Shown here piece after piece: positions 35,869 to 46,960 of a stretch of 64,000 bases of DNA. Every line of letters starts with the position of its first letter. Position 1 is the stretch's first letter. The position numbers and the translations under genes are program-made. The stretch lies in contig JALRME010000001.1 in the NCBI GenBank assembly GCA_026120035.1, forward strand, positions 2,617,909-2,681,908, given 5' to 3'. Under the pieces are notes generated by a model. That model was not told where the DNA came from and did not search any database. It saw nothing but the letters and a program-made list of their open reading frames with translations. Origin of the DNA: Coleophoma eucalyptorum (lineage: Eukaryota > Ascomycota > Leotiomycetes > Helotiales > Dermateaceae).

Positions 35869-37173
35869 TTAATCGAATGGTATTCTCCTTAACCCTTCGT
35901 TGCCACCGCCCATCCGTTTCTTCATCTCTTGTGCAGCAGCAACACTACTGGGAACCTTGATACCGCAACAATCCCCCCAGCTATTCATCTGATGAACATG
36001 CCTCATTCCATCAACCATGACCACCACCTCACCACCTTCCGTCTCCTCGTCCTCACTTGGAACTCCGAAATCTTCTTCGGTACTCATGCCCTCTTCCGCT
36101 GGGACAAGAGATCCGAACAGGAAATGCTGCATTACAGGCAGTTTCTTCAGCACTTCTGCAACAAACATACGCCTCATTCCATCCTCTACTTTCAACCATG
36201 ACTTTGCTGAGGATATGTCATCCAGCATAGGACTGTGCCATCGTAAACCTTCAACATTCTTGACGCTGTTGACAAAGTTGACTTGTCCCAGGTAGAGGTA
36301 GTCTTTTCCATACTCCTCTAATATCAGGCTCTGGTGTATTGAAAGTGGTCTTATGAATGGATGGTGTAGTAGTTGTGAGGCTCCAAAGAGGAAAGGGAGA
36401 AATTGATAATCATCTAGACCCCAAACTCCATGTGAGCCGGCCGGCTCTAGGTAGTATGTCGACTGGATTAATCTCATCAGGGCCAAATATCGCGTGAAGA
36501 CCTTGAGGACGAGAGGGCGGAAATCGGACCGTTTAATGAGGCTCAATTGGTAAAGAGATAATAGCCAGACAATGAAGTTGAGCTCGTGACCGGACCCATA
36601 ATCAATTCTTGTGCGGTTTCCAAAGGATTGGAGGAAGTATGTGGAGAGTTCTGTAATCGCCTCTTCGGATGGTACTCCCAATTGCTTGTGCCAACTTGTA
36701 TGTTCAGTTGCCGCCAGATCGAGGAAGTCTCGGAATCCCTTGTTGCCAAACCTCGAGTCACCTTGGTTCTCTGGGGGGCTTCTTTTGACAACATCTTCCA
36801 CCTTATCTAATATTTCAAGGATGTTGGTTATAGCAGGGCTAACATCGCCTTCTCTGACGTCCGACACGGCCGTGTCCACGACGGAATCTGTGAGGCCGAA
36901 AACAAACGCTAAGAGTAGCTGGTATGTGGAAGAAGAGAGGAAGAGTTCGTGATCATGTTGTGAGAGTATTCGCCGTGTTGGCTTCTGGAAGCTTAAGGTA
37001 GATGGGTCTGGAGGCGATGGCAAATCCGGGGTCTCTGGTACAGGAAGAGGATTCGCTGGTGGGGGGGCTCGACGACGAGGTGTCAGCTTGGGGAGACGAT
37101 TTCGCAGATCCGGTATTGATACAGCTGGAGCATTCGCTGGAGACTCAGGCGATTTTGATGTGCTTGAAGGCAT
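35869..37173 (-). CDS. PP2A phosphatase activator PTPA (Rrd family)
   Basis: Peptidyl-prolyl isomerase-type activator that helps load metal into the PP2A catalytic subunit. A single uninterrupted frame of 434 aa. A Pro-rich N-terminus (to about 70) precedes the alpha-helical PTPA domain. Family signatures are FGNKGFRDFL, FLQSFGNRTRIDYGSGHELNF, WGLDDYQFLPFLFGASQLL and SPMLDDISSAKSWLKVEDGM. The acidic loop before EVVVMVDGMRHVHQ and the C-terminal extension are typical of fungal members. Whether this is Rrd1 or Rrd2 could not be settled by eye. It shares a 218-bp divergent promoter with RRP46. Confidence 0.95.
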   Translation of the reverse strand: MPSSTSKSPESPANAPAVSIPDLRNRLPKLTPRRRAPPPANPLPVPETPDLPSPPDPSTLSFQKPTRRILSQHDHELFLSSSTYQLLLAFVFGLTDSVVDTAVSDVREGDVSPAITNILEILDKVEDVVKRSPPENQGDSRFGNKGFRDFLDLAATEHTSWHKQLGVPSEEAITELSTYFLQSFGNRTRIDYGSGHELNFIVWLLSLYQLSLIKRSDFRPLVLKVFTRYLALMRLIQSTYYLEPAGSHGVWGLDDYQFLPFLFGASQLLHHPFIRPLSIHQSLILEEYGKDYLYLGQVNFVNSVKNVEGLRWHSPMLDDISSAKSWLKVEDGMRRMFVAEVLKKLPVMQHFLFGSLVPAEEGMSTEEDFGVPSEDEETEGGEVVVMVDGMRHVHQMNSWGDCCGIKVPSSVAAAQEMKKRMGGGNEGLRRIPFD

Positions 37174-37391
37174 TTTGATGTCAATTCTGTTATGTTGATT
37201 GTGTTGCTTCCAGATTGCCTGTTCCTAAATGCGCTGGAGGGGCAAGGCCAGGGGACTTGGGAGCTAAAAGCGGAAGCCCGCTTTTTAGCGTCAGGCTGGA
37301 AAAAAGTGACGAGAGGCCGATTAAATCAGAATATCGTGCTCGCAGTACACAAACGTATTATGCTGAAATCTTCGAGTTCTTTACACACATC
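37174..37391. promoter_or_regulatory. Compact bidirectional promoter, PTPA / RRP46
   Basis: Only 218 bp lie between the divergent ATG codons, so both promoters and leaders overlap here. No upstream exon of either gene is evident. Confidence 0.5.
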
Positions 37392-38252
37392 ATGACACTA
37401 TCATCAGAGCCAACTGCAACATTATCGCACCTGCATCGCGCAGATGGCTCTGCTACATTTTCCCAGAACGGCTACACTGTGATTGGCGCTGTCAACGGGC
37501 CCATCGAGGTACAGCGACGTGATGAGCTTGCAGAAGAAGCTGCAATTGAGGTTATTATTCGGCCAGCCGCTGGCGTTGGAGGTTTGTTTTCCTTGATCAT
37601 GCGGACTACCTCCTTAATCTGACTGATTTGTTCTTAGGAACCCGAGAGCGCCATCTTGAATCTATCATCCAATCGACACTTCGTCAGATAGTCCTAATTC
37701 AAAACTTTCCACGAACCTTGATTCAGTTGACGCTTCAAATAACTGGAACCCCTGAAAACGAGACAACTGGATCGAAGATTGTGCAAGCCGGTTCTGTAAG
37801 TTATAGAGAACCATGGGTTGAAACAACTGCTAATCAAATCACTGCAGAGCCTTGCTATATTACCAGCTCTGCTTCAAACCTCCAATTTTACCCTTCTATC
37901 AGCTTCTATACCGCTCTCGACCACCATAACTTCAGTAGCAATTGCACTTACTTTGGAGGAATCGTCCCGGTCCATAATACCACACCCTACTCTGCTTGAT
38001 ATTCAACGCGTCGACTCGGTTCACGTTCTAGGATTCACCTCTGCTGGCAGTCTATTGATCGCTGAGAGTGAAGGCTGTTTCTCATTGGAGGATTGGGATG
38101 AAGTCCACGCAAGTGCACAGCAACTGTGTTGCGGTGCAACTAGCGAGGAATGCATGAGGGATGTGGATGAAGCAGGGCCCGGAGACATGATGACTTTCGT
38201 CAAGTCAACCATGGAGGAGAAGGTAGCCAACGAATTCTCGTGGAAGGTTTGA
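37392..38252 (+). CDS. Exosome core subunit Rrp46
   Basis: RNase PH-fold subunit of the nuclear/cytoplasmic RNA exosome ring. Exons 37392-37581, 37638-37795 and 37848-38252 give 250 aa. The start MTLSSEPTATLSHLHRADGS is typical; then GYTVIGAVNGPIEVQRRDEL, EVIIRPAAGVGGTRERHLES, LIQLTLQITG, and a C-terminal RNase PH-like half including AGSLLIAESEGCF. The first intron splits the conserved GGTRE segment, and the last uses a CTGCAG acceptor at 37847. Catalytic residues of bacterial RNase PH are not conserved, as expected for an inactive eukaryotic ring subunit. Confidence 0.93.
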
Positions 38253-40200
38253 TTCCCCACAGAAGCGCCGTTTTCATGTGCTTCTACACATATGGCAAGT
38301 CTCAAGACGTAAATGCTACAGGAAGGAATTCCGGCACAAGGAAGACACCGCGAAACGATCATGCCCTAATATCGAGAAGCACTGCAGAGCCGGTCAACAA
38401 GCCCGGCGACAGAGCTAGGGCCGGTCCGCCAGCTGCATTCCTAACCTCGCAGGTAAGGTTACGTATAAAATTAGCGGCTTTCACAAGACCAGAGCTGGGA
38501 GGTGGACACGGTGATGGTAGTCGGCTTTGTGAACATGGTTCCTGAGGTTGCTGTTTTGCAAGGGCACTGTGCAGACACTTATGCAAAGCGATGTTTCACC
38601 AGCTCTCAGTCCCCAATGAACAAGACAAAACCGTTCCCGGTTTCCAGCAATTGACAACGTGAATGCAGCTCTTTTAGGATTGATTTTAATGCTATTCTCA
38701 TAATCTGGTACTCATGCCGGTTGATAACAGCTGCAATAATGTCTTGAGCTGACCCGCAGGTTGGTTAAGCTCTTGCAGCATCGGACGGAAGAGTATATTG
38801 GCCCTGGGGACTGGGGCTGTTGACACGCGAGAAGTCTAACCGTGTATGATCGCCCGCTTCCAGTACCCCCAAAGAATCTCTGGTGCTCCTTGGCCATATG
38901 GGGCCAGCCAGGCTTGAAGCTTGTCAATGGCTGGCAGGCTGGGGTCGGTGCAGGGCTCGAAACAGCTTTCGCGGTGCTTGAATCGCAACGATCCTGAGAA
39001 CGCTAGAGTGTCAAGTGGCGAGGGTTCTTGAGACGGATGCCTTCCAAACTCGCTGGTGCTGATGCTGGCGGGCGCTGGAGCTGCTTCTGCTTCTGGAATT
39101 GTGGAATAGGAGGCTCGAGGGGCACTGACACTTGAATTTGCCTTCCGGCATGCCATGCGGTGCGGTGCATCGTCAACGCAACTCCCCTTATAACCAAGCC
39201 CCAAGACAATTCCCAGCCTGCTTCTTTTTCCTCTCTAGTCTTCCTCACCAGACCCAACCGCCAACCAGCCAACCTCTTCAAGCAGAGCTCCGGTAGCTCT
39301 TGCGGCCACTGTCGTCCACCCATTCTCTTATTCTTATTCTTCTTCCTTCTCGAGCGTGTCTCGCAGACATCGTTCACATGTTCCCTTCTCACGCATAGGT
39401 TCCTTTTGTTGATTGTTGCATTTCCCGGAGTCGATACATCCCTTACACGATTAACTTCTAGACGGCGTTACATAAGATACCCTCATTGGCCCTGTTCTTC
39501 GAATCTGTTGCTCTTCTTTCCAGCACTTGCACGACGCAACCGCTCTTCGCACTCTTCTGCAACTCGCATCACTATCACAACCCTGCCAGAGTCGCTATTG
39601 CTCAGGCCGACGGGTCACAAGAATATAATACGCCGCGGGATCGTACTTTGCTGTTCTATTCGCTTAGCTGATAAGCCTCGATTGTGTAAGTCAACATCTC
39701 CTGCAGCAGCCCAGCGCCGCCCGACTTCTCGCACTGTCGACATCATGATTACAGATGCCCAGTCCTGACACCGGTTGTATTGCATTGCATATGAAAGCAG
39801 GCCCGGGCCTATCATGGCTGGCCTCTTCTGAGCAAAGGGAACCCGCTGACAAGGAAGTTGTCTAGAATATTCACCTCATCTCGTCACCTAGCAAAAAGTC
39901 CGAGTCGTCAATATCTAATAATACCTCCGGCTCCGCACCCACCGTTACTCGGTCTTGTCGTCGATAGCACCTCACTGTTCTCTCCTCCTTTTGTCAATTA
40001 CCCTCGAGCTTCATTTCGAGAGCGTCCTTCAGTGTACGACTATTACTTCGGTTTAGTCATTTTACACGGTTGCATATCTGTGCTTTCTTCGCATCAACGC
40101 GAGCACAGAGTACCACCGGAACACCGCTATTTGTCGGTGAAACCTTAAATCCGACTCCACCACCACGGACAACCTTGCGTTGCCTTGCGAGACATTCATC
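38253..40200. other. Long upstream region of NAD kinase
   Basis: 1.95 kb without a supportable gene. From about 39.2 kb to the NAD kinase ATG the plus strand is strongly pyrimidine-rich with many TCGCA/CTTCTT stretches, as in long fungal leaders. The frame 39160-39768 starts at GTG and has low-complexity Leu/Ser/Arg content, so it is regarded as non-coding. Confidence 0.5.
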
Positions 40201-42072
40201 ATGTCGGACATACGCTCCCCAACTTCAATTCATCCGTCCCTTACTAAGCCTGACAACCTCCCACTGGCGAAAATCGATGAAGCGTCTTTATCAACACCCG
40301 TACCCTCACAGCAGGCCGATGTTTCCTCGAAGTGCAATGTCTTGACCGCGAATTCCAAGATTGGAGACTCCCTCCTCCGTGAATACGCTTCCCAACTTGG
40401 TTCCCTAAATACATCTTCAGACTTCCGTACCCACGACGATGAACCCTCTGAAACCTTCTCTGCTGCAACAACTGTAGGGGATTATTCCTCTGTCGAATCA
40501 GCATCGGTACCTGTCTCCCCGGCTTTCCCGTTGAAATCCACACAAGGTTTCCAAGGCCGTCGCAAGCACGCATTGTCCGTAGAATCAATACCCAGACAAA
40601 CGATTATGAAAGCATTAGCCTCTGCAGGACGAAATCACAATCCAAACAACCCATCACTAGCTTCCTCGTTGTCCGAGATGATTTCGGAACAAAAGAAGCA
40701 AGAGCAGCGACCTGGGACTTCTTCTTCCCAGAAGCTATCCGCTGCCTTATCCGACCTTGTTGTCAGGAACACAACTCCATCAACCGCCAGATTCCCTGCA
40801 CTTCAATCTCCGTGCTTTTACCACAAGAGATTCGACGATGCTGTCAACATTGATAAAGTGCTCGAGGAGATCAACGATGATGAATATATGTCACATTCTC
40901 GACTGATGCAGACAGCCACAGGAGTACGCGAGGTTTCCAAACAATTACAGCGTCGCCCAATCAAGAGAGCTGTCAGAAATGTCATGATTGTTACCAAGGC
41001 GAGAGACAACAACTTGGTCAATTTAACGAAGGACCTTGCATACTGGTTGATGTCAACCCCAAGATATGGTTCGGATCTTGGTGTCAATGTTTATGTCGAT
41101 GCTAAGCTCAGAAACTCAAAACGCTTTGGTGCAGCTTCCATGCTTGAAGCACAACCACGATTTCAGCACCTTTTGAAATACTGGACGCCTGATCTATGCT
41201 GGAGTCAGCCTGAGAAATTTGATTTGGTTTTGACTCTTGGCGGAGATGGAACTGTATTGTTCACATCATGGTTGTTCCAACGGATTGTACCGCCGATATT
41301 GTCATTCAGCCTGGGCAGTTTGGGCTTCTTAACGAATTTCGAGTATGATCGATTCAAGGAGCATCTGAATAAGGTTATGGGCGATGACGGCATGAGGGTT
41401 AACTTGCGTATGCGATTTACCTGCACTGTTTACAGAGATGGAAAGGGCTTCGAGATGGAGGAGGGCGAGCAATTTGAGGTCCTCAACGAGCTTGTCATCG
41501 ACCGTGGACCATCTCCGTATGTTTCCAATTTGGAGTTGTATGGTGACAATGAACTTCTCACTGTGGTCCAAGCAGACGGTTGCATTTTCTCAACACCAAC
41601 CGGCTCCACAGCCTACTCACTATCAGCTGGAGGCTCACTAGTTCACCCAGACATTCCCGCCATTCTCCTGACACCTATCTGCCCGCATACCCTCTCATTC
41701 CGACCCATGATTCTTTCGGATAGTCTACTTCTTCGTGTCTCCATTCCTCACAATTCTCGAGCTACTGCTTACTGCTCATTCGACGGTAAAGGCCGCGTCG
41801 AGCTCAAGCAAGGAGATTGTGTCACTATCGCTGCATCACAATACCCCTTCCCAACTGTTACTCGATCAGGTGCAGATTGGTTTGACAGCGTGTCGAGAAC
41901 CCTCAAATGGAACTCTCGAGGTGCTCAACAAAAAGGTTGGGATGGTGCTGAAGAAAATAAGGAAGCAGAGGTCGAATGGGATATTGACACTGATTCAGGA
42001 TTCTATGGAAGTGAGGAAAGTAGCATCAGTGCTAGTCCTCTGAGAAGGCAGATGAGCATGCTTGGCATGTAA
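40201..42072 (+). CDS. NAD kinase (Utr1/Pos5 family)
   Basis: Phosphorylates NAD(H) to NADP(H) with ATP. A single exon of 623 aa beginning at the ATG at 40201; the frame upstream begins with TTG only. The first 250 residues are Ser-rich and disordered. The catalytic domain has RNVMIVTKARDNN, the hallmark TLGGDGTVLFTSWLF (GGDGT near 347-351), SLGSLGFLTNF, NELVIDRGPSPYVSNLELY, DGCIFSTPTGSTAYSLSAGG and the C-terminal RPMILSDS. A Ser-rich acidic tail follows. No mitochondrial presequence is apparent, so a cytosolic Utr1-like role is favoured by inference. Confidence 0.96.
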   Translation: MSDIRSPTSIHPSLTKPDNLPLAKIDEASLSTPVPSQQADVSSKCNVLTANSKIGDSLLREYASQLGSLNTSSDFRTHDDEPSETFSAATTVGDYSSVESASVPVSPAFPLKSTQGFQGRRKHALSVESIPRQTIMKALASAGRNHNPNNPSLASSLSEMISEQKKQEQRPGTSSSQKLSAALSDLVVRNTTPSTARFPALQSPCFYHKRFDDAVNIDKVLEEINDDEYMSHSRLMQTATGVREVSKQLQRRPIKRAVRNVMIVTKARDNNLVNLTKDLAYWLMSTPRYGSDLGVNVYVDAKLRNSKRFGAASMLEAQPRFQHLLKYWTPDLCWSQPEKFDLVLTLGGDGTVLFTSWLFQRIVPPILSFSLGSLGFLTNFEYDRFKEHLNKVMGDDGMRVNLRMRFTCTVYRDGKGFEMEEGEQFEVLNELVIDRGPSPYVSNLELYGDNELLTVVQADGCIFSTPTGSTAYSLSAGGSLVHPDIPAILLTPICPHTLSFRPMILSDSLLLRVSIPHNSRATAYCSFDGKGRVELKQGDCVTIAASQYPFPTVTRSGADWFDSVSRTLKWNSRGAQQKGWDGAEENKEAEVEWDIDTDSGFYGSEESSISASPLRRQMSMLGM

Positions 42073-42452
42073 ACTATTTTCCAAATATTTACTTTTTCTG
42101 TGGCGAGTTTTGTTAGTACACTTCTACAGGCTCAAGCCTTGATCTTGCGGTTAGCGATGCACATAGTAGACCCATTTAAAGTCTGGCTCCTTGTCATATA
42201 GACAGACAAATACAGAACCCAATAATGCTGGCCATTGGCTGGTCCACCACTGAATATTTACTCTATTAAGTGCATCGTGGTGACAGCGAGACAGTTTCAG
42301 ACCTTTCCGCACGGATGGGGCCACGCACTCTGACACTAGATCTGCAATCCATTTCTTCGGTAGAACTCTCGGGATATAGTTGGGTTCGAGATATAATATT
42401 AAGGAGACCGTCTGATAATGTTTTACAGTTATCAATATCAAATCTTCGCAGA

Positions 42453-42645
42453 TTGGCCAAAGTCGAGATGCCGATTCGTGGGTTCATCCTTCGTTAGCCT
42501 TTAGTGACATACCAAGGCTCCATACATTCCACAACGTTGGGATGTCGGCTCATCGGTTCATGCTTCATTGACCAGTAATGACATACTAAGACTTCATACG
42601 TTGGACAAAGTTGGGATGTTACCCATTAGTTCCTGCTTCGCTGGT
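42453..42645. repeat. 74-bp tandem repeat, about 2.6 diverged copies
   Basis: Units begin at 42453, 42527 and 42601, exactly 74 bp apart. Shared landmarks in each are TTGG/TTCC..AA(A/C)G then TTGGGATG, (G)GTTCAT(C/G)CTTC and TAGTGACATAC(C/T)AAG or the matching TAATGACATACTAAG. The third copy is partial. It sits 3' of NAD kinase and upstream (in its 3' side) of the permease stop, outside any called gene. Confidence 0.8.
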
Positions 42646-42958
42646 GTATGGTCTTAGGCTCAAACTTAACCCAAGTTATGCCGTACACTTGATGAAAGTT
42701 AGCATAGGCTTGTGTCTAAAGCTCTTCCTCCACTCCACGCTCTTGTTAAAATTTGCTTGAAAGCAGAATGCTGTGATCCCTGTGATCCCGAGCCATTATC
42801 TTGACCGATGCATGGGAAGAACTTATTTACAGCCATGATTTTTTCACAAAATTCATTATGAACGGGGTGCTTGAAAATACGACCTATTCATCTTCAAGGT
42901 GCATGTTTATTTATCGTCTCGGTGATCATTTTAGTCCAGCTTAGATTAAATATAATCA

Positions 42959-45019
42959 TCAAACCTTCTCATCTGCCACTTCCCCATCTACAGCCTCAAC
43001 CATTTTCCCATCAAGAACGGTAACACCTGTGTCTGTGGACCAGTCGTACTCCTCATATTCTTGTGCATGCGGTACGGGAAAGACGTAGCACAGGGCTGCA
43101 TAGAGGATCATACCACCAAGCCAACCTAGGTATGAGGGATCAGTAATCGAGTTTTAATGTTTCACAAAGAGAATGACGTACCGACGAAGTAAGTAATTTG
43201 GAAGATGCGTTTCCAAGCCAATGCGGTTGGGTTGCCTGTTATGGCACTCACGAACCCAGCTAATAGCACAGAACGAAATCAGCAAACAATATCTCCCCCA
43301 CAGGAAAAGCCGAGAATAGATGAAGATAGGTGAATACTCACGCAAAGAAAGCCAAATCAAACCCAACCAAACCACAAATGCTCTCCAATGAAAGCCAAAA
43401 TTGAACCAATATATGGACGAAGTGTTACCCACGTACAGATCTGGTACCTTCCAGTTCTTCTTTCTCACAACCCAGAAGTCAATCATGTAAATGCCAATGA
43501 GTGGTGAGATGAATAGGCCGAATGAGCTCAAAACGGTGGTGAAGACCGAGGATGAGTTGACGTAGTTCCACGGACAAGCTGCGAAGCCGACGGTTGCTAC
43601 TAACAAGCCGCCTCGTCGGGCGTTGAGGTACTGTGGTAGGATGGCGGTCAAGTCCATTCCGGCCGAGACAGAGTTGAGTGAGATATTGACCTATCTATGC
43701 ATCAGTAACGATATCAAACCAAAGGCCGTGGTAAAGAATAGTTTACTCACAGCAAGTTGGCTCATCAGCCAACCCACCCCAGCAAAGAACGTGCCAGCTC
43801 TTACTCCAGGTGTGTAGCTCTGATTTTGAATGTACAACAGCAAAGACACAGGCTGCCAGATGACCTCGCCGTACAAGTCGCGTGCAGCACTGGTGACGAA
43901 GATCCCAAACATGGCTGTAAGAATAAGTGCCAGTGGTCCTGCAACCAATATGCCAATCCGGGGGGACTTGGGTGTCTTGGCATATCGGGACCAATCTGAA
44001 TGGCGGACGCTGGACCCCGTAAAGCTACCACATACAGTGCAGACAGACTGGATGAACACGAACGCCGTATCTCTGTGTTGCAAGTTAGTTCTTGATTGCT
44101 TTTAACTGCATGAAAGACGCCGGCCGCATACCCTGTTGAGAGTTTCTTCACAGGCGCAACAAGATTCCCTGCGCCATGGTTCGCCGACATTGCCCAGATG
44201 AACATGCCCAGGATCGTGGCCAACACGGCGAAGAAACTGACCATGAAGAAGTAGTGTAGCTTGTATGGTTTGACGAACATGAGCGGTACAAAAATGCACA
44301 TGTATACAATCGTTCCTGTGAGATTGGCTGTGGTTACATTGGAACTTTAGCCTGTCAGAGAGTATAAAACATATATGCTTGTTAACCCTAACTTACCTCT
44401 CTGGTAGAGTGTTTCTCATGTGGTAGTAGCTTGGGAAGATAGCTGCTAGAATGACATGTATTGCCAGTCCACCCCAATAACTCTGAATGCCACAGCTATG
44501 ATGCACAGATTAGACGAATATCCCCCTTTATGAGTAATTATTGTGACCAGATAAGATTACTTACTAGATAAATGTCGTGAAGCACTTCAGCAAGACGACA
44601 AAGTAACTACCACGCATGCCGAACGTAGCACGGCTCATCATGGGAAATCCAAGATAGTACATAATGCCAGGCTCGCCGCAAAACCAAGCGACAACCGAGC
44701 AGACGAAGGAGGCTACGATCATAGACCCAACTGCTTGAGCGGCAGTAAGTCCATTAGCGATGGCAGTTGAGCCCATACTCCAGAAGGAAGCGCATACGGC
44801 GCCAGAGATCCTTGAGGGGTTTCAGTATAGTAACATAAGACTTCTTCCGTGAAAGATTTCTAGAGTGATTTACCAGTAACTAACATATGCCTTGGATGTA
44901 AAGGTTCTGTTCTTGGGTAGGACGGGAAGAATATCGAGGTTGGTCCAACGATCAATGGTCCTTCCATCCTCATCATCATGGATGCGGATCTTGTCGTCGA
45001 TTGCTTTAAGGATAGACAT
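42959..45019 (-). CDS. NCS1-family nucleobase/nucleoside-type permease
   Basis: Proton-coupled importer of purines, pyrimidines or related compounds at the plasma membrane. Eight minus-strand exons: 45019-44874, 44810-44565, 44495-44397, 44344-44132, 44072-43751, 43690-43342, 43259-43182 and 43125-42959; 539 aa, about 12 membrane helices. Signature pieces are the N-terminal DRWTNLDILPVLPKNRTF, then SMGSTAIANGLTAAQAVG, MMSRATFGMRGSYF, RHSDWSRYAK, and FISPLIGIYMIDFWVVRKKNW. The tail is acidic. The layout fits the fungal Fur-like branch (uracil, uridine, allantoin, thiamine transporters); substrate cannot be told from sequence alone. The exon 4 acceptor was set at CTAAAG because nearer AGs break frame. 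Confidence 0.9.
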
Positions 45020-45794
45020 GCTGCGTGCGGAAAAGAAGGTATTCCTCCTTGGCTTTTTTCAATTCCCAGCAATTCTATTGACTCTATTTACATTTGACGA
45101 AAATGATAGTCTCTTAAGAGACATAGAATTCAGCTCGTTGTCTCGCCCATGATTGTGGTCCCTGCCTCTTGGCCGTAATCAGTGTGCAGCATCTTCCTCT
45201 CGGGCAGAGCAAGAGCTTGATCTGAAAGGGTACGATAAGGTCCAAAAGTGGGATCCATGGGGATTGTGTCCCGTTGACGGCTGTTGAAACAACCCCCAAT
45301 CTGATAGGAGGAGATAGGGCAAGAATCGTTAGCCAGAGCTTGAGATAGATGGTCACTGGCCCAGGCCCATTTAAGCGACCCTCGCTTTTCGCGACGGGGT
45401 ATAATTAGCCGTCCGACGGTGCATTGCCCGGGGATCTGGGGGAGGGCTAGATAGGCCAGACATACGCGCAGCTGGATCTGTGGATGCAAGTCTAGCGGTC
45501 GTGAATTGGGCGTCGAGTTGCCCTTCGATACTGCATGTGAAGTTTATCCTTATTTATACGTCCAACAGCTGGTCTGGCCGTCATGTGAAATGTCCCCTAG
45601 TCAACAGTCCATAGATCTTGCAAATCTTTGCGATCAAGAAGTATTATTCTCGTCAAAATTATTCCCATCAAATTATAAGAGAGAAAGGTAAGAAGGAATC
45701 CTTCGCTACTAACCTTTCCTAATTGCCCACTTTTGAAGCATCATGTGTTAACTAAGGTACCCTATGGTAGTCATATAACCGATCCCAACTGAAA
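45020..45794. promoter_or_regulatory. Divergent promoter with five GATA-factor motifs
   Basis: Lies between the permease and dioxygenase ATGs. HGATAR sequences occur at 45233-45238 (CGATAA), 45302-45307 (TGATAG), 45312-45317, 45343-45348 and 45449-45454 (AGATAG), all on the plus strand within 222 bp. Such clusters are what AreA/NIT2-type nitrogen regulators bind in Aspergillus and Neurospora. Control by nitrogen status is an inference. Confidence 0.5.
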
Positions 45795-46960
45795 ATGGCA
45801 ATCCAACACACAATCCCCGTTATAGACATAAGTCCCTTTCTAGACGCCAACGCCTCAGCTGAGAGAAAGGCCCTCGTGGTCAAAGAAGTACGGGATGCAT
45901 GCATCACCTATGGATTCTTCCAACTCACCGGCCACGGCATCCCAGAGGAATTGCAGCAGAAGATGCTAGAGTGCTCGAGGTTATTCTTCGATCTACCATT
46001 AGAGCAAAAGCAGGACTGTGCTATGGCCAAGGCCATGGGTGAGTCGGGGCGTGGATATGAGCGACTTGGTGGCCAGACGCTGCAAGCGGGTGCTTTGCCT
46101 GATCTAAAAGAGGTATGCGCTTTTCAACTTTCCCATAAGCTCTAGCGGTATTTTCCCTCGGGCTTTAGATTTGTGACCCAAACTAATATTCAATGTCGGC
46201 ATAGGGGATATATATTGGCGAAGAAGTCAACCCCAGTGACCCTCGGGCTGGTCGATTTCTCCAAGGCCCAAACATGTGGCCTGTTGGCCTAGCGCCAGAA
46301 ACCTTTCGAGAGCCAGTTATGGACTATCGTAATCGCATGATTTATCTTGGACATCTTCTCTTGAAGATCTTAGCCATGAGCCTCCCATTTTCGGGGGGTG
46401 CACTTGATGGAATCATGACAGAGCCTGTGGTTGGGAACGTTAGATTGCTGCATTACCCGCCACAGAAGGACTCTGTGAACGAGAAACAACTTGGAGGTAA
46501 GCTAGTCCCTTCATCCTCTGCCTTTTTTCGTCCGAATTATCATGTCCTCTGTGGGAAAACCTATTATTGAACGCGTATCTCTCTAGCTGGTGCGCATACA
46601 GACTTCGGCGTCATAACCCTCTTGCTTCAAGACCCGACAGCCTCAGGTCTTCAAGTGTTGTACCCTCCAACAAATTCCTGGATCCCCGTACCCGCCGTTC
46701 GAGATACATTCGTTGTGAATATTGGTGATTTACTCCAGAAGTGGACCTGTGGGCATTATAGAAGTGCTACTCACCGAGTATTGAACATTGGTGATAGTCA
46801 TCGGTACAGCGTGCCGTTCTTTTACCATGGCAATGTGACCACTGAAATACGGCCTTTTGATGAGAACGGCCAAGTGTACGATGACCTGGCGTTTAAGGTA
46901 GAGGATCACATCAAGGGTAAATTCAAAGATAGTTATTCGACTGGGAAACCGACGAAATAA
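45795..46960 (+). CDS. 2-oxoglutarate/Fe(II)-dependent dioxygenase
   Basis: Exons 45795-46112, 46205-46496 and 46587-46960 give 327 aa. The DIOX_N region opens IPVIDISPFLD and has GFFQLTGHGIPEEL. The catalytic core shows the iron ligands HTD (AHTDFGVITLLLQD) and distal His in YRSATHRVLNIG, with the 2-oxoglutarate-binding RxS in HRYSVPFFY. It belongs to the isopenicillin N synthase-like superfamily, which includes fungal thymine 7-hydroxylase (about 333 aa in Neurospora), many metabolite hydroxylases and secondary-metabolism enzymes. Divergent pairing with an NCS1 permease points towards a nucleobase-related substrate, but the reaction is not proven by sequence. Confidence 0.93.

Noticed and set aside
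39160..39768. 202-codon plus-strand frame
   Set aside because: GTG start, low-complexity Leu/Ser/Arg content in a pyrimidine-rich leader.
44380..44396. CCCTAA-like telomere motif
   Set aside because: Single short match inside a permease intron, not an array.
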